Source: Rubrivivax sp. (lineage in GTDB: Bacteria > Pseudomonadota > Gammaproteobacteria > Burkholderiales > Burkholderiaceae_C). From it: a stretch of DNA of 53,597 nt. The translations under genes were made by a program, and so were the position numbers. Where the stretch lies: assembly GCA_019635285.1 (NCBI GenBank), contig JAHBZS010000034.1:1-53597 (forward strand). Reading direction: 5' to 3'. Below the pieces are notes generated by a model. That model was given only the letters and a program-made list of their open reading frames with translations. It was not told where the DNA came from and searched no databases. Shown piece by piece: positions 8,468-16,848 of this stretch (within the stretch, counting starts at the first letter, position 1; every line of letters begins with the position of its first letter).

Positions 8468-9208
8468 TCAGACCAGCGGGCGCGGCGGCGGCCGGCCGTC
8501 GCCGTACAGGTCGGCCAGACGCACCAGCGCCTTCGGATCGGGCAACGTCAGCCGCCCGTCGGCCAGGCGGTACAGGCCGCGCCGCTCCAGCTTGCGCAGC
8601 GTCTTGTTGGTGTAGGCCAGCGACAGCCCCAGGGCATCGGCCAGGTGCTGCTGGGTCACCGGGAACGGCACGCCGCGGCCGTCGTCGGCGCCGTGGCGCA
8701 GCGCCGCGGCGCGCTTGTACAGCAGGATCAGCGCGGTGGCCACACGCTCCTCCGCGCTGCGCCGGCCCAGCGACAGCAGGTTGTCGTCGACCAGCGACTC
8801 CTCGTGCGCCGTCAACCAGGTGACGTTGAAGCCCATCGACGGCTGACCGCGGTGCAGCTCCCACAGCGCGTCGCGGTCGAAGACGCACAGCCGCACCGGC
8901 GTCAGCGCCACCACGCCGTGCGCGGCGGCGTCGCTCATCTTCTGCTGCACGCCGATGAAGTCGCCGGCGAGCAGGAAGTTGAGGATCTGCCGGCGGCCGT
9001 CGGACAGCGTCTTGAAGCGGTAGGCCCAGCCCTCGAGCAGCGTGAACAGCCGGGTCTCGCCCTGGCCTTCGTGGATCACCGCCTCGCCGGCATCGACGCT
9101 GAGTTCGCGGCGCTTCAGGAACTGCACCAGCGCCAGCTCCTCCTCGGTATGCGGCAGGAACAGCGGCAGCGCCCGCAGCGGACAGTCGATGCACGGGGTG
9201 GCGTCCAT
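8468..9208 (-). CDS. Crp/Fnr family transcriptional regulator
   Basis: 246 residues with a cyclic-nucleotide-binding-type beta barrel (residues ~25-140, including LLEGWAYRFKTLSDGRRQILNFLLAGDFIG) and a C-terminal Crp-type winged helix (VTQQHLADALGLSLAYTNKTLRKL). The N-terminus has CIDCPLR, a CxxC pair, but I do not see the four cysteines of an FNR iron-sulphur cluster, so oxygen sensing by that route is unlikely. It is divergent from the BLUF gene across 158 bp and upstream of a GNAT gene. Confidence 0.9.
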   Translation of the reverse strand: MDATPCIDCPLRALPLFLPHTEEELALVQFLKRRELSVDAGEAVIHEGQGETRLFTLLEGWAYRFKTLSDGRRQILNFLLAGDFIGVQQKMSDAAAHGVVALTPVRLCVFDRDALWELHRGQPSMGFNVTWLTAHEESLVDDNLLSLGRRSAEERVATALILLYKRAAALRHGADDGRGVPFPVTQQHLADALGLSLAYTNKTLRKLERRGLYRLADGRLTLPDPKALVRLADLYGDGRPPPRPLV

Positions 9209-9315
9209 GGCTGCTCGTCCTGGCAGTGGAAGTTCGGCCGAGTGTATCCAGCGCCTGCGCGCATCGCGGTGCCGATCTCTGCCGCCCAGGCTCCTAGCAG
9301 ACGCAGCCGCCGCCC

Positions 9316-9328
9316 CCTATGCCATAGG
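9316..9328. promoter_or_regulatory. Palindrome in the Crp/BLUF divergent region
   Basis: A perfect inverted repeat CCTATG-C-CATAGG lies at 9316-9328, and the half-site CCTATG recurs at 9353-9358, 8 bp before the BLUF start codon. The region separates a Crp/Fnr gene and a BLUF gene. It may be an operator, but it does not match the Crp consensus TGTGA-N6-TCACA. Confidence 0.4.
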
Positions 9329-9366
9329 ACATGCGCGCACGCCCCGGCGTCGCCTATGCTGTGCCG

Positions 9367-9825
9367 ATGAAGAGCGATGCGCAGCACGTCATCTACCTCA
9401 GCCGCCTGGCGCCGGACCGGGACTGGACGGTCTTCGGCAGCGTCTGTGCCACCGCGCGCACGCGCAATGCCGACGAGGGCATCGCCGGCGTGCTGCTGTT
9501 CGACGGCGAGCGCTTCCTGCAGTGGCTGCAGGGACCGGCCGAGCGCGTGGCGTCGCTGATGCGCGCCATCACCGCCGACGCGCGCCACACCGACCTGCGC
9601 GTGCTGCTGCAGGCCCCGCGGCCGGCCGCCGCGGCCGCGGGCTCATGGCGCGCTGGCTTCGTCGATGCGGAGGCGATGGATGCGTTCGCGGCGCTGGATA
9701 CCGCCGACCCCGAGGCCCTGCTCGACGGCCTGGCGCGGCTGATCGCCTGCGCCGACCTGGAGCCTGCACCACCGTCCGGCGCGCCGCGCGCCACACCGCC
9801 CGCCTGCGGCATGAAGGAGAGCTGA
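9367..9825 (+). CDS. Single-domain BLUF photoreceptor (blue-light sensing, FAD)
   Basis: 152 residues. The flavin hydrogen-bonding triad is present and correctly spaced relative to AppA: Tyr10 (VIYLSR), Asn34 (ARTRNADEGIAG) and Gln52 (FLQWLQGP), with a Trp at 94 (SWRAGF). BLUF domains switch hydrogen bonding around FAD in blue light. No output domain follows; the last 40 residues are Pro/Ala-rich, so signalling must go through a partner. ATG 9367 was chosen because the domain begins right after it. It is divergent from a Crp/Fnr regulator. Confidence 0.92.
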   Translation: MKSDAQHVIYLSRLAPDRDWTVFGSVCATARTRNADEGIAGVLLFDGERFLQWLQGPAERVASLMRAITADARHTDLRVLLQAPRPAAAAAGSWRAGFVDAEAMDAFAALDTADPEALLDGLARLIACADLEPAPPSGAPRATPPACGMKES

Positions 9826-9845
9826 GCGGGCGCGCTGTCGGGCGC

Positions 9846-9886
9846 CCCAGGGCCTGCGGCTCGGTCACCCCCAGAGCCTGCGGCTC
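9846..9886. repeat. 24-bp-period imperfect direct repeat
   Basis: CCCAG-R-GCCTGCGGCTC occurs at 9846-9862 and again at 9870-9886, with a further partial GGCCTGCGGC just beyond. The second copy overlaps the stop codon of the MFS gene. It lies between the convergent ends of the BLUF and MFS genes. Confidence 0.8.
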
Positions 9887-11096
9887 AGGCGCCGCGGGCC
9901 TGCGGCCGCAGGAAGCACAGCGCCGCCGCGAGGGCCTGGCAGAGCATGCAGGCCAGCAGCGGCCCCACCGACGAGCCCGTGGCGCCCAGCAGCAGGCCCG
10001 CGCCGATCGGCCCGAAGGCATACATCACCTGGCCGACCGACCAGATGCGCGTGATCACCGCGCCGTAGTGCGCCGGTGCAAATTCGCGCTGCGCGAACAT
10101 CGCCGGCAGGGTGATGACGTTGCCCACCGACGCGCCCACCAGGCCGCAGCCGGCGAGCACCGCCACCGGATGGTCCGACACGGCCATCAGCCCGCTGCCC
10201 AGCGCCTGCAGGCCGAAGCTCGCGGCCGTGGCGCGGCGGTGGTCGATGCGGTCCATGAAGCTGGCCAGCACCAGCCGGCCGAGCAGCGAGCTGGCCGTGG
10301 TCGCGGCCACCGCCAGCGTGGCCACCGCCGCGCCCACCTTGGGCACCAGCAGCGGCAGTTGCTGCGCCAGGAAGGCCACCTGCGCCAGCCAGCCGATGCC
10401 GAACAGCGCGCACAACAGCACCAGCCGCCGGTCGAGCCGCAGCCGCGCCGCGCCGGCCGCGCCCGCGGCGGGCGACGCGGCGGGGGGCGCGGTCGGCTCC
10501 ACCAGGTTGAAGGCGATCAACAGCAGCAGCAGCACGGCCACGCTGCCCGCCACCCAGGCCACACCCGGCCCCAGGCCGAAACGCGCGATGCTGCCGACCA
10601 GCAGCGGCACGATGACGAAGCCGGCCGCGCTGGCCCCGGTCAGCGCCAGGTTCAGCGCCAGGCCGCGCCGCGCATGGAACCAGCGGCCGATGATCTGCGT
10701 GATGGCGGTGCCCGAGATCGCCGACCAGCCGAAGGCCATGCCGGCATAGGCGGCAAACAGCCAGAAGGCATCCGGCACGTAGGCCAGCGCGCTGGCGCAG
10801 CCGGCCATCAGCAGCACGCCGGCCACCACCACCGGCCGGCGGCCGACGCGCGCGGCCACGGCCTCCACCACGTACAGCGCCGCCGCGCCGACCAGGAAGT
10901 GCCAGGTCGTGGCCGCGGACAGCAGCGCGGCGGGAAAGCGCCCGCTGGCCGACAGGTACTGCACGTAGACCGACAGGCTGTAGAAGCCCAGGCCCCAGGC
11001 GGCCAGCGCCATGCAGAAGGTGGTGAGCAGCACGCGCCAGCCGGGCACCGGCCGCGGCGCGCGGAATTCGTCAAGCTCCACGCCGCCGTTCACCAT
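9885..11096 (-). CDS. MFS transporter
   Basis: 403 residues with about 12 hydrophobic segments in two groups of six joined by an Ala/Pro-rich loop (AAPP...AAGAAG, about residues 210-225). The loop 2-3 motif appears as ARVGRRPVVVAG and GRWFHARRGLALNLALTG matches the oxalate/monocarboxylate (OFA-like) branch. No substrate can be assigned. It follows emrB on the same strand after a 112-bp gap. No Shine-Dalgarno of note. Confidence 0.88.
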   Translation of the reverse strand: MVNGGVELDEFRAPRPVPGWRVLLTTFCMALAAWGLGFYSLSVYVQYLSASGRFPAALLSAATTWHFLVGAAALYVVEAVAARVGRRPVVVAGVLLMAGCASALAYVPDAFWLFAAYAGMAFGWSAISGTAITQIIGRWFHARRGLALNLALTGASAAGFVIVPLLVGSIARFGLGPGVAWVAGSVAVLLLLLIAFNLVEPTAPPAASPAAGAAGAARLRLDRRLVLLCALFGIGWLAQVAFLAQQLPLLVPKVGAAVATLAVAATTASSLLGRLVLASFMDRIDHRRATAASFGLQALGSGLMAVSDHPVAVLAGCGLVGASVGNVITLPAMFAQREFAPAHYGAVITRIWSVGQVMYAFGPIGAGLLLGATGSSVGPLLACMLCQALAAALCFLRPQARGA

Positions 11097-11208
11097 GTGC
11101 TTGCCCGCCAGCCGCCGCTGCGGTCGGCCGCCGCCGCAGCGGCGTTGCCGGACCGCGGGCAGCGCACTCCGGAGGGGAAGCGTGCAAGGCGCCTCCGCGG
11201 CCGGGCCC

Positions 11209-12762
11209 TCAATGCGCGCCGCCCTCGATCGCCGACAGCGGCCCCTGGCGCCGGCGGGTGGCCCAGGCCAGTGCCACCAGCGCCACGAAGATCAGCGACG
11301 ACAGCCAGAACAGGTCGTTCGCCGCCATCGTGAAGGCCTGCTGGTCGATCATGCGGTTGATCAGCGCCAGGGCCTGCTCGCGCGTGTAGCCGGCGCCGCG
11401 CAGCTGCGCGATGGCCTGCATCGCCGCCGGGTTGGTCTCGGCCACGTGCTCGGCGAGCTGGGCATGGTGCAGGCTGGCACGGCTGTCCCACAGCGTGGTG
11501 TAGACCGAGGTGCCGATGGCGCCGGCGGTGATGCGCACGAAGTTGTTCAGCCCGGTGGCCGAGGGCAGCCGCGCCGGCGGCAGGCCGCCCAGGGCGATGG
11601 CCTGCAGCGGGATGAAGAAGAAGGCCATCGCGATGCCCTGCAGCAAGGTGGGCAGCAGGATGGTGGCGAAGTCGGACTGCGTGCTGAAGCGCGTGCGCAT
11701 CCACAGCACCACGGCGAAGCCGAGGAAGGAAAAGGTGGTCATCCAGCGCGGGTCGACGCGGCTGACGTTGTGCCCCACCCAGGGCGACAGCACGATCGCC
11801 AGCAGCCCCACCGGCGCCATCGCCATGCCGGCCCAAGTGGCGGTGTAGCCCATGTACTGCTGCAGCCACAGCGGCAGCAGCACGATGTTGCCGAAGACCA
11901 CGCCGTAGGCCACCGACAGCGCCAGCGTGCCGAACAGGTAGTTGCGGCGCGCGAACAGCTTCAGGTCCACCACCGGATGCGCGGCACCCAGCTCCCACAC
12001 CAGGAAGAAGGCGAAGCCGACCACCGCCGTGGCCGCCAGCGCGACGATCTCGCCCGACGCGAACCAGTCCAGCTCCTTGCCCTTGTCGAGCATCAGCTGC
12101 ATCGCGCCGACCCACAGCACCAGCAGCCCCAGGCCGATGCGGTCCAGCGGGATGCGCCGCGGCGGCGTCTGCCGGTCGCGGAACAGCTGCCAGGTGACGG
12201 CCATCGCCCCCAGGCCCAGCGGCACGTTGATGTAGAAGATCCACGGCCACGAGATGTGCTCGGTGATCCAGCCGCCGAGCAGCGGGCCGACCACCGGCGC
12301 CACCAGCACCGTCATGCCGAATAGGGCCGTGGCCATGCCGGCCAGCGCCGGCGGGTACACCGACAGCAGCAAGGTCTGCGACAGCGGGATCATCGGCCCG
12401 GCGACCAGGCCCTGCAGCACGCGAAAGCCCACCAGCGCCTCGATCGTCGGCGCCAGCCCGCACAGCCACGAGGCGACGACGAACAGCAAGGTGCTGGTGA
12501 CGAACACGCGCACCGCGCCGAAGCGCATCGCCAGCCAGCCGGTGAGCGGCATCGAGATGGCGTTGGCCACGGCGAACGAGGTGATCACCCAGGTGCCCTG
12601 CGCCGGGCTCACGCCCAGGTCGCCGCTGATCGCCGGGATCGACACGTTGGCGATCGACGAGTCGAGCACGTTCATGAACGTGGCCAGCGACACGGCGATC
12701 GTCGCCAGCCAGCGCTCCGCGCCGTGCAGCGGCGGCAAGGCCGGCGGCGCGGTGGCGCTCAT
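11209..12762 (-). CDS. emrB: DHA2 family MFS multidrug efflux permease, EmrB-like
   Basis: 517 residues and 14 predicted membrane helices. Motifs include FMNVLDSSIANVSIPAI in helix 1, GWLAMRFGAVRVFV, the GFRVLQGL helix 4 motif and LVAPVVGPLLGGWI (antiporter motif C). EmrB pumps hydrophobic compounds through an EmrA-TolC channel. The start ATG 12762 shares ATGA with the stop of the EmrA gene, showing translational coupling. The natural frame merges with a spurious open frame upstream, so the start was set by the overlap and by the family N-terminus. Confidence 0.94.
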   Translation of the reverse strand: MSATAPPALPPLHGAERWLATIAVSLATFMNVLDSSIANVSIPAISGDLGVSPAQGTWVITSFAVANAISMPLTGWLAMRFGAVRVFVTSTLLFVVASWLCGLAPTIEALVGFRVLQGLVAGPMIPLSQTLLLSVYPPALAGMATALFGMTVLVAPVVGPLLGGWITEHISWPWIFYINVPLGLGAMAVTWQLFRDRQTPPRRIPLDRIGLGLLVLWVGAMQLMLDKGKELDWFASGEIVALAATAVVGFAFFLVWELGAAHPVVDLKLFARRNYLFGTLALSVAYGVVFGNIVLLPLWLQQYMGYTATWAGMAMAPVGLLAIVLSPWVGHNVSRVDPRWMTTFSFLGFAVVLWMRTRFSTQSDFATILLPTLLQGIAMAFFFIPLQAIALGGLPPARLPSATGLNNFVRITAGAIGTSVYTTLWDSRASLHHAQLAEHVAETNPAAMQAIAQLRGAGYTREQALALINRMIDQQAFTMAANDLFWLSSLIFVALVALAWATRRRQGPLSAIEGGAH

Positions 12763-13985
12763 CGGGCGGCGGCGGGCTTCAGGTTGGCTTCGACGATGCG
12801 GTGCACCAGCTCGTCGGCCTCGCGCTGCTCGGCCTGCTCCTCGGCATCGGCCGGCGCGGCGGCGGAGGCCGCCGTGGCCGGTGCGGCCGCGGGCGCGCTC
12901 TCGTCCAGGTGGACCACCGCCTCCATCGACAAGCCGACGCGCAGCGGGTAGTCCTTGGGCAGCGGGCCGTCGAGGGCGATGCGCACCGGCACGCGCTGCA
13001 CCACCTTGATCCAGTTGCCCGTGGCGTTCTGTGCCGGCAGCAGCGCAAAGGCCGCACCGGTGCCGGCACCGATGCCGACGATGTGGCCGTGGTACTGCAC
13101 CTTCGTGCCATAGGCGTCGGCGCTCAGGCTCACCGGCTGGCCGACGTGCATGCGGCGCAGCTGCACCTCCTTGAAGTTGGCTTCGACCCACACCTGGTCC
13201 AACGGGATCAGCGTCATCAGCGTGGCGCCCGCCGCGACGCGCTGGCCGACCTGCACCGTGCGCCGCGCGATCTGCCCGGCCATGGGCGCGCGCAGCTCGG
13301 TGCGGCGCAGCGTCAGGAAGGCTTCGCGCAGCGCCGCGGCGGCACGCTTCACGTTGGGGTGGCTGTCGATGCGCGTGCCGTCGCTCAGCGCCAGGTTGGC
13401 CACGGCCTGCTGCTGCGCCGCGGCCTGCGCCGACACCGCGGCGGCCAGCGCGCTGCGCGCCGCGTCGCGGGCCACCTCGGCATGGCGGATGTCCTCGTCG
13501 CTGATGGCGCCGGTGGCCTGCAGCTTGGCGCGGCGCGCGGCATCGCCCTCGGCCTTGACCAGTTCGGCGCGCAGCCGCTCGACGTCGGCGCGCCGCGCCT
13601 TGACCTGCGCGTCGTAGCTGCCGTCCTGCGCCTGCAGCACGCGCACTTCGCGCACCGCCTGGGCCAGCGCGGCGCTGGCGCGCTGCAGCGCGAGCCGCGC
13701 GTCGGCGGCATCCAGCCGCACCAGCACCTGGCCGGCACGCACTTCGTCGGTGTCGTCGACCTCGACCGCGACCACGGTGCCGTCGATGCGCGGCGTGATC
13801 TGCACCAGCGGCGCCTGCACATAGGCGTTGTCGGTGGTCTCCTGGTGGCGCAGCACCAGCGCCCAGTAGGCGCCGAAGCCGATGGCCGCCAGCAGCAGCA
13901 GCAGGCCCAGGCCGATCAGCGCGCGGCGCCGCCGCGGCGCCGGCAGCACCGGTGCGGGTTCGGGGGGAGAAGCAGGTCCGCTCAT
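12759..13985 (-). CDS. emrA: HlyD/EmrA family periplasmic adaptor of the efflux pump
   Basis: 408 residues: an N-terminal membrane anchor (ALIGLGLLLLLAAIGFGAYWALV), a biotinyl-lipoyl-like half domain (TDNAYVQAPLVQITPRIDGTV), a long coiled-coil hairpin (residues ~95-215), the second lipoyl half (LRAPMAGQIARRTVQVGQ), and a beta-barrel region with VWVEANFKEVQL and NATGNWIKVVQRVPVRI, typical of EmrA. ATG 13985 overlaps the MarR stop by 4 bp. The C-terminal 40 residues are Ala-rich with an acidic/Gln run, longer than usual. Confidence 0.94.
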   Translation of the reverse strand: MSGPASPPEPAPVLPAPRRRRALIGLGLLLLLAAIGFGAYWALVLRHQETTDNAYVQAPLVQITPRIDGTVVAVEVDDTDEVRAGQVLVRLDAADARLALQRASAALAQAVREVRVLQAQDGSYDAQVKARRADVERLRAELVKAEGDAARRAKLQATGAISDEDIRHAEVARDAARSALAAAVSAQAAAQQQAVANLALSDGTRIDSHPNVKRAAAALREAFLTLRRTELRAPMAGQIARRTVQVGQRVAAGATLMTLIPLDQVWVEANFKEVQLRRMHVGQPVSLSADAYGTKVQYHGHIVGIGAGTGAAFALLPAQNATGNWIKVVQRVPVRIALDGPLPKDYPLRVGLSMEAVVHLDESAPAAAPATAASAAAPADAEEQAEQREADELVHRIVEANLKPAAAR

Positions 13986-14461
13986 CGTTCGTCGGCGCCG
14001 TCCAGCATGCGGCGCAGCAAATTGCGCAGCTGCTGCCATTCGGCATCATCAAAGCCACGCAGGAAGTCGTTGTTCACCGCCGCCAGTTCGGCCGGCACCT
14101 TGGCGGCCACCGCCTCGCCGGCGTCCGTCAGGCTCAGACACACGGCCCGGCGGTCGCTGCGGTCGCGCGCGCGCTCGACCAGGCCCTTGCTCACCAGACG
14201 GTCGACCAGGCGCGTCATCGCGCCGGCGTCGATGCCGCTGGCTTGCGCCAGCTCGCGCGCGCTGACCGACCCATCGAGGCGGATGCGCCACAACGGATAC
14301 CACTGCGCCGCCGTCAGGCCGAGCGCGGCCATGCGCCGGTCGATGCGCCGGCGCATGGCCAGCACCACCTGGTTCATCAGGTAGCCCACGCTGTCGCCGG
14401 GCACGTAGCCGGCCGCGGCATAAAAAGCGCGGGGGCGCCGGGGTCGGGCGACGGCAGACAT
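13982..14461 (-). CDS. MarR family repressor of the emrAB operon
   Basis: 159 residues with a winged helix: ALGLTAAQWYPLWRI, SARELAQASGIDAGAMTRLVDRLVSKGLVER and the wing DRSDRRAVCLSLTDAG. Its stop overlaps the EmrA start by 4 bp, so it is first in the marR-emrA-emrB operon. The array of inverted repeats directly upstream (14475-14510) is a probable autoregulatory operator. It is homologous to EmrR/MprA. Confidence 0.94.
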   Translation of the reverse strand: MSAVARPRRPRAFYAAAGYVPGDSVGYLMNQVVLAMRRRIDRRMAALGLTAAQWYPLWRIRLDGSVSARELAQASGIDAGAMTRLVDRLVSKGLVERARDRSDRRAVCLSLTDAGEAVAAKVPAELAAVNNDFLRGFDDAEWQQLRNLLRRMLDGADER

Positions 14462-14474
14462 CCGGGGATTATCG

Positions 14475-14510
14475 ATTGCTTAGGCAATCATTGTCCAGGC
14501 AATGGTTGCC
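14475..14510. promoter_or_regulatory. Probable MarR operator array
   Basis: ATTGC-N4-GCAAT at 14475-14488 is followed by CATTG-N6-CAATG (14490-14505) and GGCAA-N3-TTGCC (14498-14510). AGGCAAT occurs directly at 14482 and 14497, one and a half helical turns apart. This is AT-rich against its surroundings and begins 14 bp upstream of the marR start. MarR proteins bind such palindromes and release on ligand. Confidence 0.65.
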
Positions 14511-14602
14511 CATGCCGGTAGAGCCGGCGCCCTAGAGAAGCCGCGCAGCGCACGCGCGGCACCCACTACAGTAGAAGGCCACGCCCCGTGACAGGAGACA
14601 AG

Positions 14603-15163
14603 ATGGTCAAGAAGACGAACAAGACGGCCGGGCCGAAGCTCGATCTGCCGGCCGGCCTGCTGGACAGCCAGCTGGCGCAGTCGGTCAAGGAATCGGCGCA
14701 GCAGATCTGGCTGGCCGGCATGGGTGCCTTCGCCAAGGCGCAGGAAGGCCGGATGAAGATCTTCCAGGCGCTGATCAAGGAAGGCGCCAGCCTGCAGCGC
14801 AAGACCCAGTCGGCGGCCGAGGAAAAGATCGGCGAGGTCACCGACCGCATGAGCAGCATGGCCGGCGACGTGACGGCCAAGGCCGGCCACCATTGGGACA
14901 AGCTGGAATCGATCTTCGAGCAGCGCACCGCCAGGGCGATGAACAAGCTCGGCGTGCCCACCGCCAAGGACGTGGACGCGCTGATCAAGCGCGTCGACGA
15001 ACTGGCCGCCGCGGTGGCCCGCCTGTCGAAGACGGCACCCGCGAAGGCCCCTGCCAAGACGGCCCCCGCCAAGACGGCGCCCACCAAGACCGCGCGCCAA
15101 GCCGCGGCCAGGAAGGGCAGCCCGCGCCGCACGGCCACGCGCAAGAGCGCCAGCGGATCGTGA
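14603..15163 (+). CDS. Phasin-like polyhydroxyalkanoate granule-associated protein with Lys/Ala/Pro-rich tail
   Basis: 186 residues in two parts. Residues 15-140 form the phasin-like helical domain (LAQSVKESAQQIWLAGMGAF, then an amphipathic coiled-coil ending VDELAAAVARL), as in PhaI/PhaF. Residues 143-186 are a low-complexity basic tail of KTAPAK-type repeats resembling histone H1, as in PhaF, which binds DNA and spreads granules on the nucleoid. ATG 14603 has AGGAG at 14593-14597. It is coupled through a 4-bp GTGA overlap to a patatin gene. Confidence 0.88.
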   Translation: MVKKTNKTAGPKLDLPAGLLDSQLAQSVKESAQQIWLAGMGAFAKAQEGRMKIFQALIKEGASLQRKTQSAAEEKIGEVTDRMSSMAGDVTAKAGHHWDKLESIFEQRTARAMNKLGVPTAKDVDALIKRVDELAAAVARLSKTAPAKAPAKTAPAKTAPTKTARQAAARKGSPRRTATRKSASGS

Positions 15164-16392
15164 CGGGCGTGCGCAAGGCGGCCCGCCCGGGGCCGCGCAT
15201 CGGCCTGGCGCTGGCCGGCGGCGGCCCGCTGGGCGCGATCTACGAGATCGGCGCGCTGTGCGCGCTGCAGGAGTCGCTGGACGGCGTCGACTTCAACGAC
15301 CTGTCGGGTTATGTCGGCGTGTCGGCCGGCGGCTTCATTGCGGCCGGCCTGGCCAACGGCATGACGCCGCGCCAGCTGTGCAGCGCCTTCATCGAGAACG
15401 ACAGCGCCCGCGAGGACCTGATCCGCCCGTCGCTGTTCATCCGCCCGGCCTGGGGCGAATACGCGCGGCGCACGGCGGCCTTGCCGGGGCTGCTGGTGCA
15501 GGCCGGCATGCGCTTCGTGTTCAAGCGCCGCGCGCTGCTGTCGGCCGTCGAGATGCTGGGCCGCGCGCTGCCCACCGGGCTGTTCAGCCATGCGCCGCTG
15601 GAGGCGCAGATCCGCCGCGTGCTCAGTGCCGACGGCCGCAGCAACGACTTCCGCCAGCTCAAGCGCAAGCTGGTGCTGGTGGCCACCGACCTGGACAGCG
15701 GCGAAGCGGCGCCCTTCGGCCAGCCCGGCTGGGACCATGTGCCGATCTCGCAGGCGGCGGCGGCCAGCGCGGCCTTGCCGGGGCTCTTTCCGCCGGTGGC
15801 CATCGACGGCCGCTGGTACGTGGACGGCGCGCTGAAGAAGACGCTGCACGCCAGCGTGCTGCTCGACATGGGGCTGGACCTGCTGTTCTGCCTGAACCCG
15901 CTGGTGCCTTTCGATGCGACGCATGCACGCCACCGCGTGCTGGGCGGCGCCGACCCGCGCATTCCGCAGCTGGTGGTCGGCGGCCTGCCGGTGGTGCTGA
16001 GCCAGACCTTCCGCAGCCTGATCCATTCGCGGCTGGAGCTGGGACTGAAGGGCTACCAGAGCAGCCACCCGGGCACCGACATCGAGCTCTTCGAGCCCAA
16101 CCATCGCGACCCGGAAATGTTCCTGGCCAACACCTTCGGCTATGCGCAGCGCCGCGCGCTGGCCGAGCACGCCTACCAGCGCACGCGCGCCGACCTGCGC
16201 TCGCGCCGCACGACGCTGGCGCAGACGCTGGCGCGCCACGGCATCACGCTCAACGACGCCGTGCTCGACGACACCCAACGCACGCTGGTGGGCCGCAAGC
16301 CGCGGCTGCGCACGCGCGCGGCGCGCACGCTGCAACGCCTGGACGAGGTGCTCAACGACCTGGACGTGGCGCTCGCCGAGCGCGGCGCCTGA
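15160..16392 (+). CDS. Patatin-like phospholipase/lipid acyl hydrolase
   Basis: 410 residues. The oxyanion loop LALAGGGPLGA (residues 16-26), the nucleophile elbow GVSAG (Ser55) and the dyad aspartate in YVDGAL (Asp222) are all intact, so it should be catalytically active. The C-terminal third (LIHSRLELGLKGYQSSHPG and beyond) is a family-specific helical part ending in a basic segment. The GTG start at 15160 overlaps the phasin stop, making the two translationally coupled. Because of this I infer action at PHA granules or their phospholipid/acyl chains, but the substrate is unproven. Confidence 0.9.
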   Translation: MTGVRKAARPGPRIGLALAGGGPLGAIYEIGALCALQESLDGVDFNDLSGYVGVSAGGFIAAGLANGMTPRQLCSAFIENDSAREDLIRPSLFIRPAWGEYARRTAALPGLLVQAGMRFVFKRRALLSAVEMLGRALPTGLFSHAPLEAQIRRVLSADGRSNDFRQLKRKLVLVATDLDSGEAAPFGQPGWDHVPISQAAAASAALPGLFPPVAIDGRWYVDGALKKTLHASVLLDMGLDLLFCLNPLVPFDATHARHRVLGGADPRIPQLVVGGLPVVLSQTFRSLIHSRLELGLKGYQSSHPGTDIELFEPNHRDPEMFLANTFGYAQRRALAEHAYQRTRADLRSRRTTLAQTLARHGITLNDAVLDDTQRTLVGRKPRLRTRAARTLQRLDEVLNDLDVALAERGA

Positions 16393-16425
16393 GCTGGCGC
16401 TAGCATCGGGCCACCGAGGAGCCCG

Positions 16426-16761
16426 ATGATGACTACACGCAAGAACACCACCCTGGGGCTGTGTGCCGTGGCACTGCTGGCCGGCTGCGCCTCCGGCCCC
16501 CCGTTCATCGACCAGGCGCAGCCCGAGGCGCTGGCCATCGCGCAGCGGCGCGCCGCCTTCGAATTCAACTGCCCGGCGGCGACCACCCAGGTGCTGTCGC
16601 GCGAGACGCTGCAGCCGGTGTCCTTCCGCTTCGGCGTGGAGCGCGCCGAATACACGATCGGCGCCACCGGCTGCGGCAAGCGCGCCACCTTCGTGGTGAT
16701 CTGCCCCGACCAGCCCGGCTCGACCTGCTTCTCGGCCGCCGGACGCGACGGCATCCTGTAG
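16426..16761 (+). CDS. Small putative lipoprotein, function unknown
   Basis: 111 residues with a lipobox ALLAGC (acylated Cys21) after a basic N-terminus, so it should be exported and lipid-anchored. The mature part contains a C-terminal domain with FNCPA, RAEYTIGATGCGKRATFVVIC and CFSAAGRDGIL, with four or five cysteines that could form disulphides. It lies 33 bp after the patatin gene with AGGAG at about 16416-16420. ATG at 16426 and 16429 are equivalent choices. I do not recognise the family. Confidence 0.8.
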   Translation: MMTTRKNTTLGLCAVALLAGCASGPPFIDQAQPEALAIAQRRAAFEFNCPAATTQVLSRETLQPVSFRFGVERAEYTIGATGCGKRATFVVICPDQPGSTCFSAAGRDGIL

Positions 16762-16787
16762 GCGCTTCCGGCGCTTCGGGCGCTTCG
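16761..16787. repeat. 9-bp tandem repeat, three copies
   Basis: GGCGCTTCS repeats at 16761-16769, 16770-16778 and 16779-16787, starting on the last base of the lipoprotein stop codon. It is outside the gene. Confidence 0.85.
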
Positions 16788-16798
16788 GGCGCACGCCG

Positions 16799-16815
16799 CG
16801 GCACCGGCCGTGCCG
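16799..16815. terminator. Hairpin between convergent genes
   Basis: CGGCAC-N5-GTGCCG, a perfect 6-bp stem, sits between the stops of the plus-strand lipoprotein gene and the minus-strand M32 gene. There is no T-tract, so termination is only a guess from position. Confidence 0.4.
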
Positions 16816-16848
16816 GGCCGCAGGCGTGCCCGCGGACCCTGCAGCGAG

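Noticed and set aside
8468-9208. FNR-type oxygen sensor
   Set aside because: Only a CxxC pair is seen near the N-terminus, not the four cysteines needed for the iron-sulphur cluster.
9331-9366. Earlier BLUF start at 9331
   Set aside because: It would add residues before the BLUF fold and run through the palindrome; ATG 9367 fits the family N-terminus.
9042-11333. 763-residue plus-strand open frame over the MFS gene
   Set aside because: Low-complexity antisense frame (Arg/Gly/Gln repeats); the minus-strand MFS transporter with membrane helices is the real gene.
11209-14058. 949-residue frame that seems to fuse an adaptor to EmrB
   Set aside because: Its N-terminal 430 residues are an out-of-frame shadow of emrA; emrA and emrB are separate genes joined by an ATGA overlap.
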